Source: Novosphingobium rosa NBRC 15208 (lineage in GTDB: Bacteria > Pseudomonadota > Alphaproteobacteria > Sphingomonadales > Sphingomonadaceae). From it: a stretch of 37,562 bases of DNA. The notes under the pieces were generated by a model that was not told where the DNA came from, ran no database searches, and saw nothing but the letters and a program-made list of their open reading frames with translations. The translations under genes and the position numbers were made by a program. Every line of letters begins with the position of its first letter. Position 1 is the stretch's first letter. Location of the stretch: assembly GCF_001598555.1 (NCBI RefSeq), contig NZ_BCZE01000071.1, positions 1 to 37,562 on the forward strand, given 5' to 3'. Shown here piece after piece: positions 23,696 through 30,875 of the stretch.

Positions 23696-24793
23696 ATGAA
23701 GCACAGCAAAACCACGGCCGAAACCGGCAGCATGAGGATGCGGTTGCCCCGCCGCTTTCTCGCCGCCCTGGCAACCGCAGGAATGATGACCATGAACACC
23801 GCCCCCGCCGCCGCGCAGGACATGAGCCACGGCGCCGACAATTTCTACAAGAGCCAGACCGTGACCAGCCAGCGTGTTACCTTCCGGAACCAGTATGACA
23901 TGGAGGTGGTCGGCACGCTGTTCATGCCGGGCCATTTTGACATTGCCGTCCGCCATGCCGCGATCATCGTCGGCCACCCCATGGGGGCGGTGCGCCAGCA
24001 GAGTTCGAACCTCTATGCCCAGAAACTGGCCGAGCAGGGCTTCGTGACCCTTTCGCTTGATCTGTCTTTCTGGGGCGAGAGCGCTGGCGCGCCCAAAAAT
24101 CTGGTGGCGCCGGAAATCTATACCGAGGATTTCAACGCCGCCGTGGATTTCATGGGCACGCGCGATTTCATCGACCGCGAGAAGATCGGCATCCTCGGCA
24201 TCTGCGGCAGCGGCAGTTTCGTGATCAGCGCGGCCAAGATCGATCCGCGCATCAAGGCGGTGGCGACCGTGAGCATGTATGACATGGGCGCCGCGAGCCG
24301 AGACGGCCTCAACCATTCCCAGACGCTGGAGCAGCGCAAGCAGTTCATCGCTCGGGCCGCCCGGCAGCGCTATGCCGAATTCACCGGCGGCAAGCGGGCT
24401 TATGGCTATGGCACGGTGCTGCAGCTCGACAAGGATACGCCGCCGGTTCAGCGCGAGTTCTTCGACTTCTACCGCACGCCGCGCGGAGAATTCACGCCGG
24501 AGGGCGGGCCACCGGAGCTGACTACGCGTCCGATCCTTTCGAGCATCCCGCGTTTTACCAACTACTATCCTTTCAACGGCATCGAGACGATCTCGCCGCG
24601 CCCGATGCTGTTCATCACCGGCGATCAGGCGCATTCCCGCGAGTTCAGCGAGGATGCCTACAAGCGCGCGGCCCAGCCCAAGGAACTGATCATCGTGCCG
24701 GGAGCGGGTCATGTCGATCTTTATGATCGTGTGGGCCTCATCCCGTGGTCGAGGCTGGCCTCATTCTACCGGACAAACCTGAAGGCTGACTAA
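23696..24793 (+). CDS. Exported alpha/beta hydrolase, dienelactone-hydrolase-like
   Basis: Hydrolase of 365 residues. An N-terminal signal sequence (basic MRMRLPRRFLAALATAG, then ending near APAAAQ at about 41) suggests the periplasm. The fold shows IIVGHPMGAVRQQ (oxyanion region), FVTLSLDLSFWGES, and the nucleophile elbow ILGICGSGSF, where Cys takes the place of the usual Ser, as in dienelactone hydrolase. The C-terminal FITGDQAHSREFSEDAY and GAGHVDLYD supply the likely Asp and His. It resembles YcjY-type proteins. It sits 37 bp after the MFS gene and is probably co-regulated by the LysR protein. The longer frame from 23618 lacks a good start. Confidence 0.87.
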   Translation: MKHSKTTAETGSMRMRLPRRFLAALATAGMMTMNTAPAAAQDMSHGADNFYKSQTVTSQRVTFRNQYDMEVVGTLFMPGHFDIAVRHAAIIVGHPMGAVRQQSSNLYAQKLAEQGFVTLSLDLSFWGESAGAPKNLVAPEIYTEDFNAAVDFMGTRDFIDREKIGILGICGSGSFVISAAKIDPRIKAVATVSMYDMGAASRDGLNHSQTLEQRKQFIARAARQRYAEFTGGKRAYGYGTVLQLDKDTPPVQREFFDFYRTPRGEFTPEGGPPELTTRPILSSIPRFTNYYPFNGIETISPRPMLFITGDQAHSREFSEDAYKRAAQPKELIIVPGAGHVDLYDRVGLIPWSRLASFYRTNLKAD

Positions 24794-24809
24794 GTTGTCT
24801 CAGGGGTAG

Positions 24810-24848
24810 GGCTGGCGCTGCAACGTGAAGAATGTTGCAGTGCCAGCC
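24810..24848 (+). terminator. Terminator-like hairpin after the exported hydrolase
   Basis: GGCTGGCGCTGCAAC at 24810-24824 pairs with GTTGCAGTGCCAGCC at 24834-24848: 15 bp with a single G-T wobble and a 9-base loop. It starts 17 bases after the stop. No T-run, but the stem is very stable; probably the 3' end of the MFS-hydrolase transcript. Confidence 0.65.
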
Positions 24849-25019
24849 ATGCTTTGGGCAATGAACCTATGGTAGCTCTCGACGATGCGACTGCTGGCGC
24901 GGAAGGGCAGCTTGGTCAGCGCTCTTCGTCTCGGGTGGCCTTATTGGCCTGCTGCCGGTTTGGCCAGGCGTGGCGATCCGCCGCGCACGCCACATGGCGG
25001 GCCCTTGCAATTGGCGATC

Positions 25020-26450
25020 TCAATCCGGCGCTCGGCGAGGGATGACATCAAAGGCGATGTTGAGCCGCTCCCCGCCGGCAATCGGCGCCGTGCCATGCCA
25101 CATGGTGCTCGGGAACAGCACCAGACGCCCTGCCGTGGGGGCAAGAGAGGCATAGTGGGGCAGATCCAGCCTCAGCTCCGGCGGGGGCGCGCCGAGGTGC
25201 AGATGGCCGGCGGGAGGGGCCCCCATCGCCGCAGGGTCCGGAAGGCTGACGTAAAAGGCGCTGGAGAGCCAGCCTGCCGGATGAGAGTGGGTGACATTAT
25301 GGCCGCCCGCTCCCAGTCGCACCGACCAACTGCCCGCGATGGCAAAAGCGTCGCGCGGCCGCCCCAGCAGGGGGTGGCTCGGGTCCGGCGGCGGCAGCGC
25401 TGCGATATGCTCGCGCACACTGGCCATCAGCCGGGCGCGGGTCCGTTCGAAGATCGGCTCATGGCGCAGCAGCACCGAGCGGTCGGTCTGGGTGCCGTGG
25501 CGCACGGATTGCTCGGCATAGGGCAAATGCGCGAGATGCAGGCCGCGCAGGGCCTCCGCCAAGGCCGCCAGCTCTTCTGCGGAAAGGCCGGGATCATAAG
25601 TGCCGATCAGGGGCGGATCGCCATCCAGCCAGGCGGCGCGGGGGTCTCCGGTCAGGCGCCACAGGGTCGAGACATAGGGCCAGACCTGCCCGGCATTGCG
25701 TCCAGCGGTCAGCGGCAGGGCCACGGCCAGCGCTTCGCCATAGGCGCCCCGCCGCAGATGGTGGCGCAGACGGGCCATCTGGACGAAATCGTCGTTCAGG
25801 GCCTGCGCGCGGGCGATCAGATGTTCGCTGGCGGCGATGTCGCCGGTTTCTCCGGCCATGAACAGCCGGGCGGCCAGAATATTTTTCGTCTCGCCCAAGG
25901 CTTGCGCGGCCTTCTCCAGAATGGCGCCCGCGCGGGGCCAGTCGCGATGCTGCGCCACGCAGGCGAACAGGCCAAGCCACAGCCCCGGATGGGCGGGCAG
26001 CACGGCAAGGGCCGCCTGATAGCCCGCATCATAATCTTTCGCCTCGCCGCCCGTGTAGCGCAGCGAGGCCAGAATGCGCTGGCCTTCCAGCCAGTCGGGC
26101 GTCTGGGCCAGTGCGGCGGCAAGTCTCTCCTGCGCCTGCGCCATCCTGCCTGAGGAGGCGTCGGCCAGCGCCAGATTACGCAAGGCGTCGCGGTTGCCCG
26201 GCGCCAGAGCAAGCGCGTGGGCGAAGAGCGGGGCCGCGTCATAGCCGCGTTCATAGCGGATCTGGGCGTAGAGAAAGGCGGCCTGCGGATCGCGCGGCGC
26301 CAGCCTGCGGGCCGTTTCCAGCGCCTGTTCGGCCTCGGCCATCTCCTCGGCCTGTCGATGCAGGCGGGCCTTGGCCAACCAGTTTTGCACTGTTGCATCA
26401 GGCGCTGGCAAGGGCGGTGCTTTCCCGGGCGTTGCAATGCGTTTCGACAT
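25020..26450 (-). CDS. TPR protein with C-terminal 2-oxoglutarate/Fe(II) oxygenase-like domain
   Basis: Protein of about 476 residues. Residues about 20-330 are Ala/Leu-rich helical repeats of TPR type (for example EMAEAEQALETARRLAPRDP). The last 95 residues resemble the putative 2OG-Fe(II) oxygenase domain often fused to TPRs in alphaproteobacteria. Features are THSHPAGWLSSAFYVSLP at 387-404 with His ligands, the distal H452 in FPSTMWHG, and R462 in GERLNIAFD as the likely 2-oxoglutarate binder. The start is uncertain: ATG 26450 overlaps the halogenase-like gene by 53 bases; TTG 26411 or GTG 26390 are alternatives. Its substrate is unknown; pairing with the halogenase-like flavoprotein and a TonB receptor recurs in this group of bacteria (from memory). 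Confidence 0.78.
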   Translation of the reverse strand: MSKRIATPGKAPPLPAPDATVQNWLAKARLHRQAEEMAEAEQALETARRLAPRDPQAAFLYAQIRYERGYDAAPLFAHALALAPGNRDALRNLALADASSGRMAQAQERLAAALAQTPDWLEGQRILASLRYTGGEAKDYDAGYQAALAVLPAHPGLWLGLFACVAQHRDWPRAGAILEKAAQALGETKNILAARLFMAGETGDIAASEHLIARAQALNDDFVQMARLRHHLRRGAYGEALAVALPLTAGRNAGQVWPYVSTLWRLTGDPRAAWLDGDPPLIGTYDPGLSAEELAALAEALRGLHLAHLPYAEQSVRHGTQTDRSVLLRHEPIFERTRARLMASVREHIAALPPPDPSHPLLGRPRDAFAIAGSWSVRLGAGGHNVTHSHPAGWLSSAFYVSLPDPAAMGAPPAGHLHLGAPPPELRLDLPHYASLAPTAGRLVLFPSTMWHGTAPIAGGERLNIAFDVIPRRAPD

Positions 26451-27942
26451 AGCTGCGGTGGCTGCCCACCTTCGCGGCTTCCGCCTGCATTGCGCTTTTG
26501 AAGCGGGCCAGCCATGCGGCGCCATCGGCGGTGCGATAGGTCTTGAGCGGATCGCAGGCGAGGGGGAGATTGCCCTGCCCGATATGGACCGCCGTCCATG
26601 AGGCCGGGCCGAAGAGATCCATGTCACGGCTGATCAGGCGGCCATAGCGGCGGAAATGCTCGATGCGCGTGGCCAGCGTATCGGGGATCGGCATGGTTGC
26701 GGTGTAGCGCCAGAGCGGCTCGTCCCGCTGGTTGAGATGGTAATGCAGCACGAGGAAATCGCGGATACGCTCATTTTCCGTGGCGGCGACATGGTTGAAT
26801 TCGGCGGTGACCAGCGGGTCGAAATCCCGGTCCGGGAAAAAGGCCAGCAATTTGGAGATATTGGCCTGAATGAGATGGATTCCGGTGGATTCAAGCGGTT
26901 CGAGAAAGCCGCTCGACAGGCCCACCGCGATGACATTGCGGTTCCATGCCTGCCGCCGCCGACCGGTGGTGAAGCGCAGCGGGCGCGGGTCGGCCAGCGG
27001 CTCGCCATCCAGAGAGGCGAGCAATTGCCGGGTTGCCGTGTCGTCATCGGTGAAGCGCGAGGAATAGACATAGCCATTCCCGGTCCGCCCCTGAATCGGG
27101 ATACGCCATTGCCATCCGGCCTCTCGCGCCGTGGAGCGGGTGTAGGGCAGGAAATCCGTGGTGGAGGCGGAAGGGACGGCCACCGCCCGGTCGCAGGGCA
27201 GCCATTGCGACCAGTCCTCATAACCGGTCTTGAGCGTCTTTTCGATCAGCAGGCCGGCAAAGCCCGAACAGTCGATAAAGAGGTCGCCGGGGAGGATGCG
27301 TCCATCGGCCAGCGTGACGCTTTCGACAAAGCCGCTCTCGCCGTGCTGGGTGACCGTGGCCACCTTGCCCTCCAGCCGGGTGACGCCTTTCGCCTCGGCA
27401 TAGCGGCGCAGGAAGGCGGCATAGCGCGCGGCATCGAAGTGATAGGCATAGTCATAGGTGCTGAGCACCGTGCGCGGATCGCGCGAGGGAGGGGCGAATT
27501 TGCCCGCTTCGGCCAGGGTCCAGGCCATGCAGTAAGGGTCGATGCTGTCGATGTTGTGGTTCAGGCGTTCCGCGAGCCAGAACTGGTGAAAGGCGACCGT
27601 GTCGAAGGCTTTGCCATAGCTGCCGAAGGGGTGGAAATAGCGTGCGCCCGGCGCTGACCAGTCGACGAACTGGATGCCCAGCTTGAAGGAGCCATGGGTC
27701 GCCTTGACGAATTCGGCCTCGTCGATGCCGAGCATGTCGTTGAACAGGCGGATGGTGGGAATGGTCGCCTCGCCCACGCCGACGATGCCGATTTCCTCGG
27801 ATTCGACCAACGTGATTGCGCAGCCATCTTGCAAGCTGTTGGCCAGAGCGGCAGCGGTCATCCAACCGGCAGAGCCGCCGCCGACGATGACGATCGAACG
27901 AATGGCGCGATCATGCTGCGGTTGGCGCGTCGCCTGCATCAT
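26398..27942 (-). CDS. Tryptophan-halogenase-like flavoprotein
   Basis: FAD-dependent enzyme of 514 residues. It has the dinucleotide motif GGGSAGW (21-27), the second FAD segment VGVGEATIPTIR (54-65), and the family's catalytic lysine K87 in FKLGIQF. The halogenase signature W-x-W-x-I-P is at 277-282 (WQWRIP), and the catalytic Glu counterpart E348 is in GFLEPLEST. All key residues of a flavin-dependent halogenase are therefore kept, though a free-tryptophan substrate is not implied. No flavin reductase is nearby. It sits between the TonB receptor and the TPR/oxygenase gene on the same strand. In sphingomonads and Caulobacter such genes sit with carbohydrate receptors; their role is not established. 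Confidence 0.9.
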   Translation of the reverse strand: MMQATRQPQHDRAIRSIVIVGGGSAGWMTAAALANSLQDGCAITLVESEEIGIVGVGEATIPTIRLFNDMLGIDEAEFVKATHGSFKLGIQFVDWSAPGARYFHPFGSYGKAFDTVAFHQFWLAERLNHNIDSIDPYCMAWTLAEAGKFAPPSRDPRTVLSTYDYAYHFDAARYAAFLRRYAEAKGVTRLEGKVATVTQHGESGFVESVTLADGRILPGDLFIDCSGFAGLLIEKTLKTGYEDWSQWLPCDRAVAVPSASTTDFLPYTRSTAREAGWQWRIPIQGRTGNGYVYSSRFTDDDTATRQLLASLDGEPLADPRPLRFTTGRRRQAWNRNVIAVGLSSGFLEPLESTGIHLIQANISKLLAFFPDRDFDPLVTAEFNHVAATENERIRDFLVLHYHLNQRDEPLWRYTATMPIPDTLATRIEHFRRYGRLISRDMDLFGPASWTAVHIGQGNLPLACDPLKTYRTADGAAWLARFKSAMQAEAAKVGSHRSYVETHCNARESTALASA

Positions 27943-28034
27943 CTTTCCCCTCTTGCCTCGGCTTCTGGGGGGAACGGCTGCCTCCCGGTGATCCGGGGCG
28001 CAGCCGCAGCCTCCATGGTCTGTCTGTCCGCGAT

Positions 28035-28083
28035 CAGGACAGGTGATCCGGGCCGTTTGACCGGCAGTGTATCACCTGTCCTG
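28035..28083 (-). terminator. Strong hairpin between receptor and halogenase-like genes
   Basis: CAGGACAGGTGAT at 28035-28047 and ATCACCTGTCCTG at 28071-28083 are perfect 13-bp inverted arms. The 23-base loop itself contains CCGG...CCGG. It lies 26 bases after the receptor stop on the minus strand, in a 166-bp gap. There is no T-run, so it may only reduce read-through and so lower the halogenase-like gene relative to the receptor. Confidence 0.6.
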
Positions 28084-28108
28084 CGTCTGTCGCGGGATTT
28101 CCGCAGGG

Positions 28109-30619
28109 TCAGAAGCTGAAGCGCACCGATCCCTTGATCGCGCGCCCCTGGGCCACGCCCGCATTGACCAGAGCGGTGGTGCCGGTGACAAAACCGGCGG
28201 CGCCCTGCGTGGCGTAGCTGTTGAACAGATTGTAGATGTCCAGCCCGACCTGGATATGCTTGACCGGGCGGTATTTGGCGAAAAGCCCGAACAGGGCGGA
28301 GCCCGCATAGGTGTTGCCATCGCCGCCCAGCGTGCTGGTCTGGCCGTTCACGCTCATGCCCAGCTCGGCCTTCTCGAGGTTGTAGCTGACCAGCGCGGAA
28401 TAGGTCAGATCCGGAATGTTGGGCGATTTGAGGAAAGGCGAATTCTGGCTGGCCGCCACGCGCGAGTGATCATAGGTGGCGGACAGCACGATGTTCAAAC
28501 CGCCACGGCGATAGGTGCTGAACAGTTCGAGGCCAAGATCCTTGTACTTGCCCGCGATGATGCAGGTCTGTTCGTGGATGCCCAGAATGTTGAAGCAGTT
28601 GGTATCAGAAATCTCCTGCGAGGAGATGCTGTATTTCGAGTAATATCCGGTCAGCTCGACAGTGTAATGGCCGCCCAGAAGACCGCCGCGGTTTTTCATG
28701 CCGACTTCATACTGATCGACCGGGAAAGCCGAATTGGCAAGGCCTGCCGAGCTGAGCGTGCCATTGGGGTTGAAATAGGAGGGCGTGCTGTTGGTCAGGC
28801 GGTCAGCATTGAAGCGCGTGCCATGCGAGGCGCGGGTGAAGACCGACAGCTTGTCCGTCGCCTTGTAGAGCGCGCCGACCGACCAGTTGGTGGCGCTTTC
28901 GCTGAAGTTGACGGCATTGACCGTGCCATCATAGCCGAGCACCGGCAGCGCGGTGACCACGCTCTGCCCGGTGCGCGGATCGATCTGCGTGATGCGGGCC
29001 GTGCTGACGGTATTGCCGGTGCTGCCCTGCGCCCAGCCAGACCCCGAAAAGATCTCTTCGCGCACGCTGGCATCGAGGTTGAAGCGGCCCAGATCGAGGC
29101 TGAGGTCGGCATAGGGCGCATTGTCGGTGAAGGTCAGGTCGAATTGCTGGTTCCAGCCCTGATTGAAGCCGGTCTGGCCGCCTGCGGACAGCAGATTGCC
29201 CGTGCCGTTCAGCCCGCTGACCAGATCGAGTTCAGCCGGATTGACGCCGGTCGCCTCATTGATCGAGCTGTTCGAGTGCCAGTCTTCGGCGATGCGCTGT
29301 GAATAATAGAGGTAACCCAGTTTCAGGTTGCTCTTGAGATCGCCGAAGTCATGCTTGTAGCTCAGCGCCAGATCATTGGCGATATGATCCATATGGTTCA
29401 TATTGGTGTGAACCGCCGAACTGGCGCTGACATAGGCCCCGGTGAAGGTCTGGCCCGCATTGGGGCCATTGGCATAGATCAGCGATTGACCGGCGGGCAC
29501 CGCGCCCGATGTCGGCGTCGCGCCATAGAACTGGACGTTGAAATTGCCCTTCATGCGCGCAACGCGGGCATTGTCATCCAGCACCAGCCCATTGCCGAAA
29601 TCGTAATGGGTCTGGAATTGCAGCATCTTTTCATTGGTGGAGATGCCATTGACCGGCTGGCGCGCGACATTGCCACTGGCATCGGCATAGAGCACGCTGG
29701 AGTTGAGCACCGAATAGTTCGGCGCCTGCTTGCGAGCGTCGCACAGGGCGGAAGGCCCGATGTTCGACACGCTGGTGCCGGTCAGACGCGCCGAGCTGAC
29801 GCAGCCGCCATAGGTGGGCTCCTGCGTGTCGGCCACCTTGAAGAGCATGCGGATATAGCCATTGCCGTCGGCGAATTCCTTGGTGATGTTGCCCTTGATG
29901 GCATAGGAATTGCTGACATTATAGGGCGCGTGAAGAATGCCGTGGCCAACATCGTAATAGCCGCCGATGTTGAAATAGGTGCTGTCATTGATGCTGCTGC
30001 CCAGACGGAAGTTGACCTTCGTCCAGTCGTAATTGACGCCCTTTTCGAGATCGACATAACCGCCCTCGTTACGGCCCGTATAGCTGATATGGTTCAGCAC
30101 CGCGCCGATCGCCTGAGAGGCCAGCGTGGCCGCCGTGCCGCCGCGGATCGCCTCGATGCGCTGGTCGGTGGGCATCGGGTGAGTCCAGTAATCGTTGTTG
30201 CCGAACTGGATGTCGCCGAACAGCACGACGGGCAGGCCGTCTTCCTGGATCTGCACGAAGGGCGAACCGCCCGTGGGCGTGCGCAGGCCGCGCACGCCGA
30301 TGTTGGAGTTGCCGCCATCGCCCTGCGTGCCCGCGACCTGAATGCCGGGGATCAGGCGATAAAGTTCGGCGGTCGAGGTGGCGTCGAAATTCTTGATGTC
30401 CTCGGCGGTCAGCGAGCTGATCGAGGTTGAGGTTTCCAGTTTCGTGCGCGCGCCCGTCGAGGCCGTGACGACAATCGTGCCCAGCGTGTCGTCGGCGGGT
30501 TTCGCGGCGGGCGTATCGCTTGTGGCTGCCGCCTGTTGGGCCATGGCCGGTGTGGCCAGAGCCATGGCCAGCGCCATGGCTGCGCATGACACATGCGATG
30601 TGAGAACCATCTGTTTCAT
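28109..30619 (-). CDS. TonB-dependent receptor of the oligosaccharide locus
   Basis: Outer-membrane receptor of 836 residues. The signal peptide (MKQMVLTSHVSCAAMALAM... ATPAMAQ) ends near residue 28 and is followed by a TonB-box-like TIVVTAS. The plug includes LYRLIPGIQVAGTQ, NSNIGVRGLRTPTGG and IEAIRGGTAATLASQAIGAV. The last is less like the usual LRGPxGxLYG motif than in the other two receptors here. The barrel ends VRFSF, a normal Phe terminus. A strong GGGGAGG ribosome site precedes ATG 30619. Its place among GH36, GH32 and sugar-kinase genes implies import of a raffinose- or sucrose-type oligosaccharide. Palindromic sites upstream suggest separate control by a LacI-type protein. Confidence 0.93.
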   Translation of the reverse strand: MKQMVLTSHVSCAAMALAMALATPAMAQQAAATSDTPAAKPADDTLGTIVVTASTGARTKLETSTSISSLTAEDIKNFDATSTAELYRLIPGIQVAGTQGDGGNSNIGVRGLRTPTGGSPFVQIQEDGLPVVLFGDIQFGNNDYWTHPMPTDQRIEAIRGGTAATLASQAIGAVLNHISYTGRNEGGYVDLEKGVNYDWTKVNFRLGSSINDSTYFNIGGYYDVGHGILHAPYNVSNSYAIKGNITKEFADGNGYIRMLFKVADTQEPTYGGCVSSARLTGTSVSNIGPSALCDARKQAPNYSVLNSSVLYADASGNVARQPVNGISTNEKMLQFQTHYDFGNGLVLDDNARVARMKGNFNVQFYGATPTSGAVPAGQSLIYANGPNAGQTFTGAYVSASSAVHTNMNHMDHIANDLALSYKHDFGDLKSNLKLGYLYYSQRIAEDWHSNSSINEATGVNPAELDLVSGLNGTGNLLSAGGQTGFNQGWNQQFDLTFTDNAPYADLSLDLGRFNLDASVREEIFSGSGWAQGSTGNTVSTARITQIDPRTGQSVVTALPVLGYDGTVNAVNFSESATNWSVGALYKATDKLSVFTRASHGTRFNADRLTNSTPSYFNPNGTLSSAGLANSAFPVDQYEVGMKNRGGLLGGHYTVELTGYYSKYSISSQEISDTNCFNILGIHEQTCIIAGKYKDLGLELFSTYRRGGLNIVLSATYDHSRVAASQNSPFLKSPNIPDLTYSALVSYNLEKAELGMSVNGQTSTLGGDGNTYAGSALFGLFAKYRPVKHIQVGLDIYNLFNSYATQGAAGFVTGTTALVNAGVAQGRAIKGSVRFSF

Positions 30620-30694
30620 TGATTTCCTCCCCGAAATCTATTGCCGCTCAAACCTTGAGGATCGGATGCGGCGATAGAGTGATATTGAAAATTA

Positions 30695-30724
30695 AATCGA
30701 TTGCAATGACTGTATCAATCGATT
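30695..30724. promoter_or_regulatory. Two AATCGATT palindromes, 22 bp apart, before the receptor gene
   Basis: AATCGATT occurs at 30695-30702 and 30717-30724; the second is part of the 10-bp palindrome CAATCGATTG. A central CG in a palindrome of this length is typical of LacI-family operators. The 22-bp spacing puts both on the same helical face. On the minus strand a possible promoter, TTGCAA (-35) with TATCAC (-10) and 16 bp between, overlaps the sites. No LacI-type gene is in the window. Confidence 0.5.
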
Positions 30725-30875
30725 GGTTTGCAGGATTGCGAAGATAAAAAGGTGTTGCTTTGCTGCTACACGAAAGCTTCTCTAAGAAGAAATGCGTTCT
30801 ATGCGCGCAAGTTTGCCAAAGGCTGTTGGCCTTGTTCGGAGCAGCACTTTGGAAGCGGATATTGATGATTGCTGC

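Noticed and set aside
24854..25045. 63-residue open frame after the exported hydrolase
   Set aside because: No recognisable features and no good ribosome site; it overlaps the end of the TPR/oxygenase gene on the other strand.
28067..29302. 411-residue open frame on the plus strand
   Set aside because: Antisense to the third TonB receptor; composition typical of a shadow frame.
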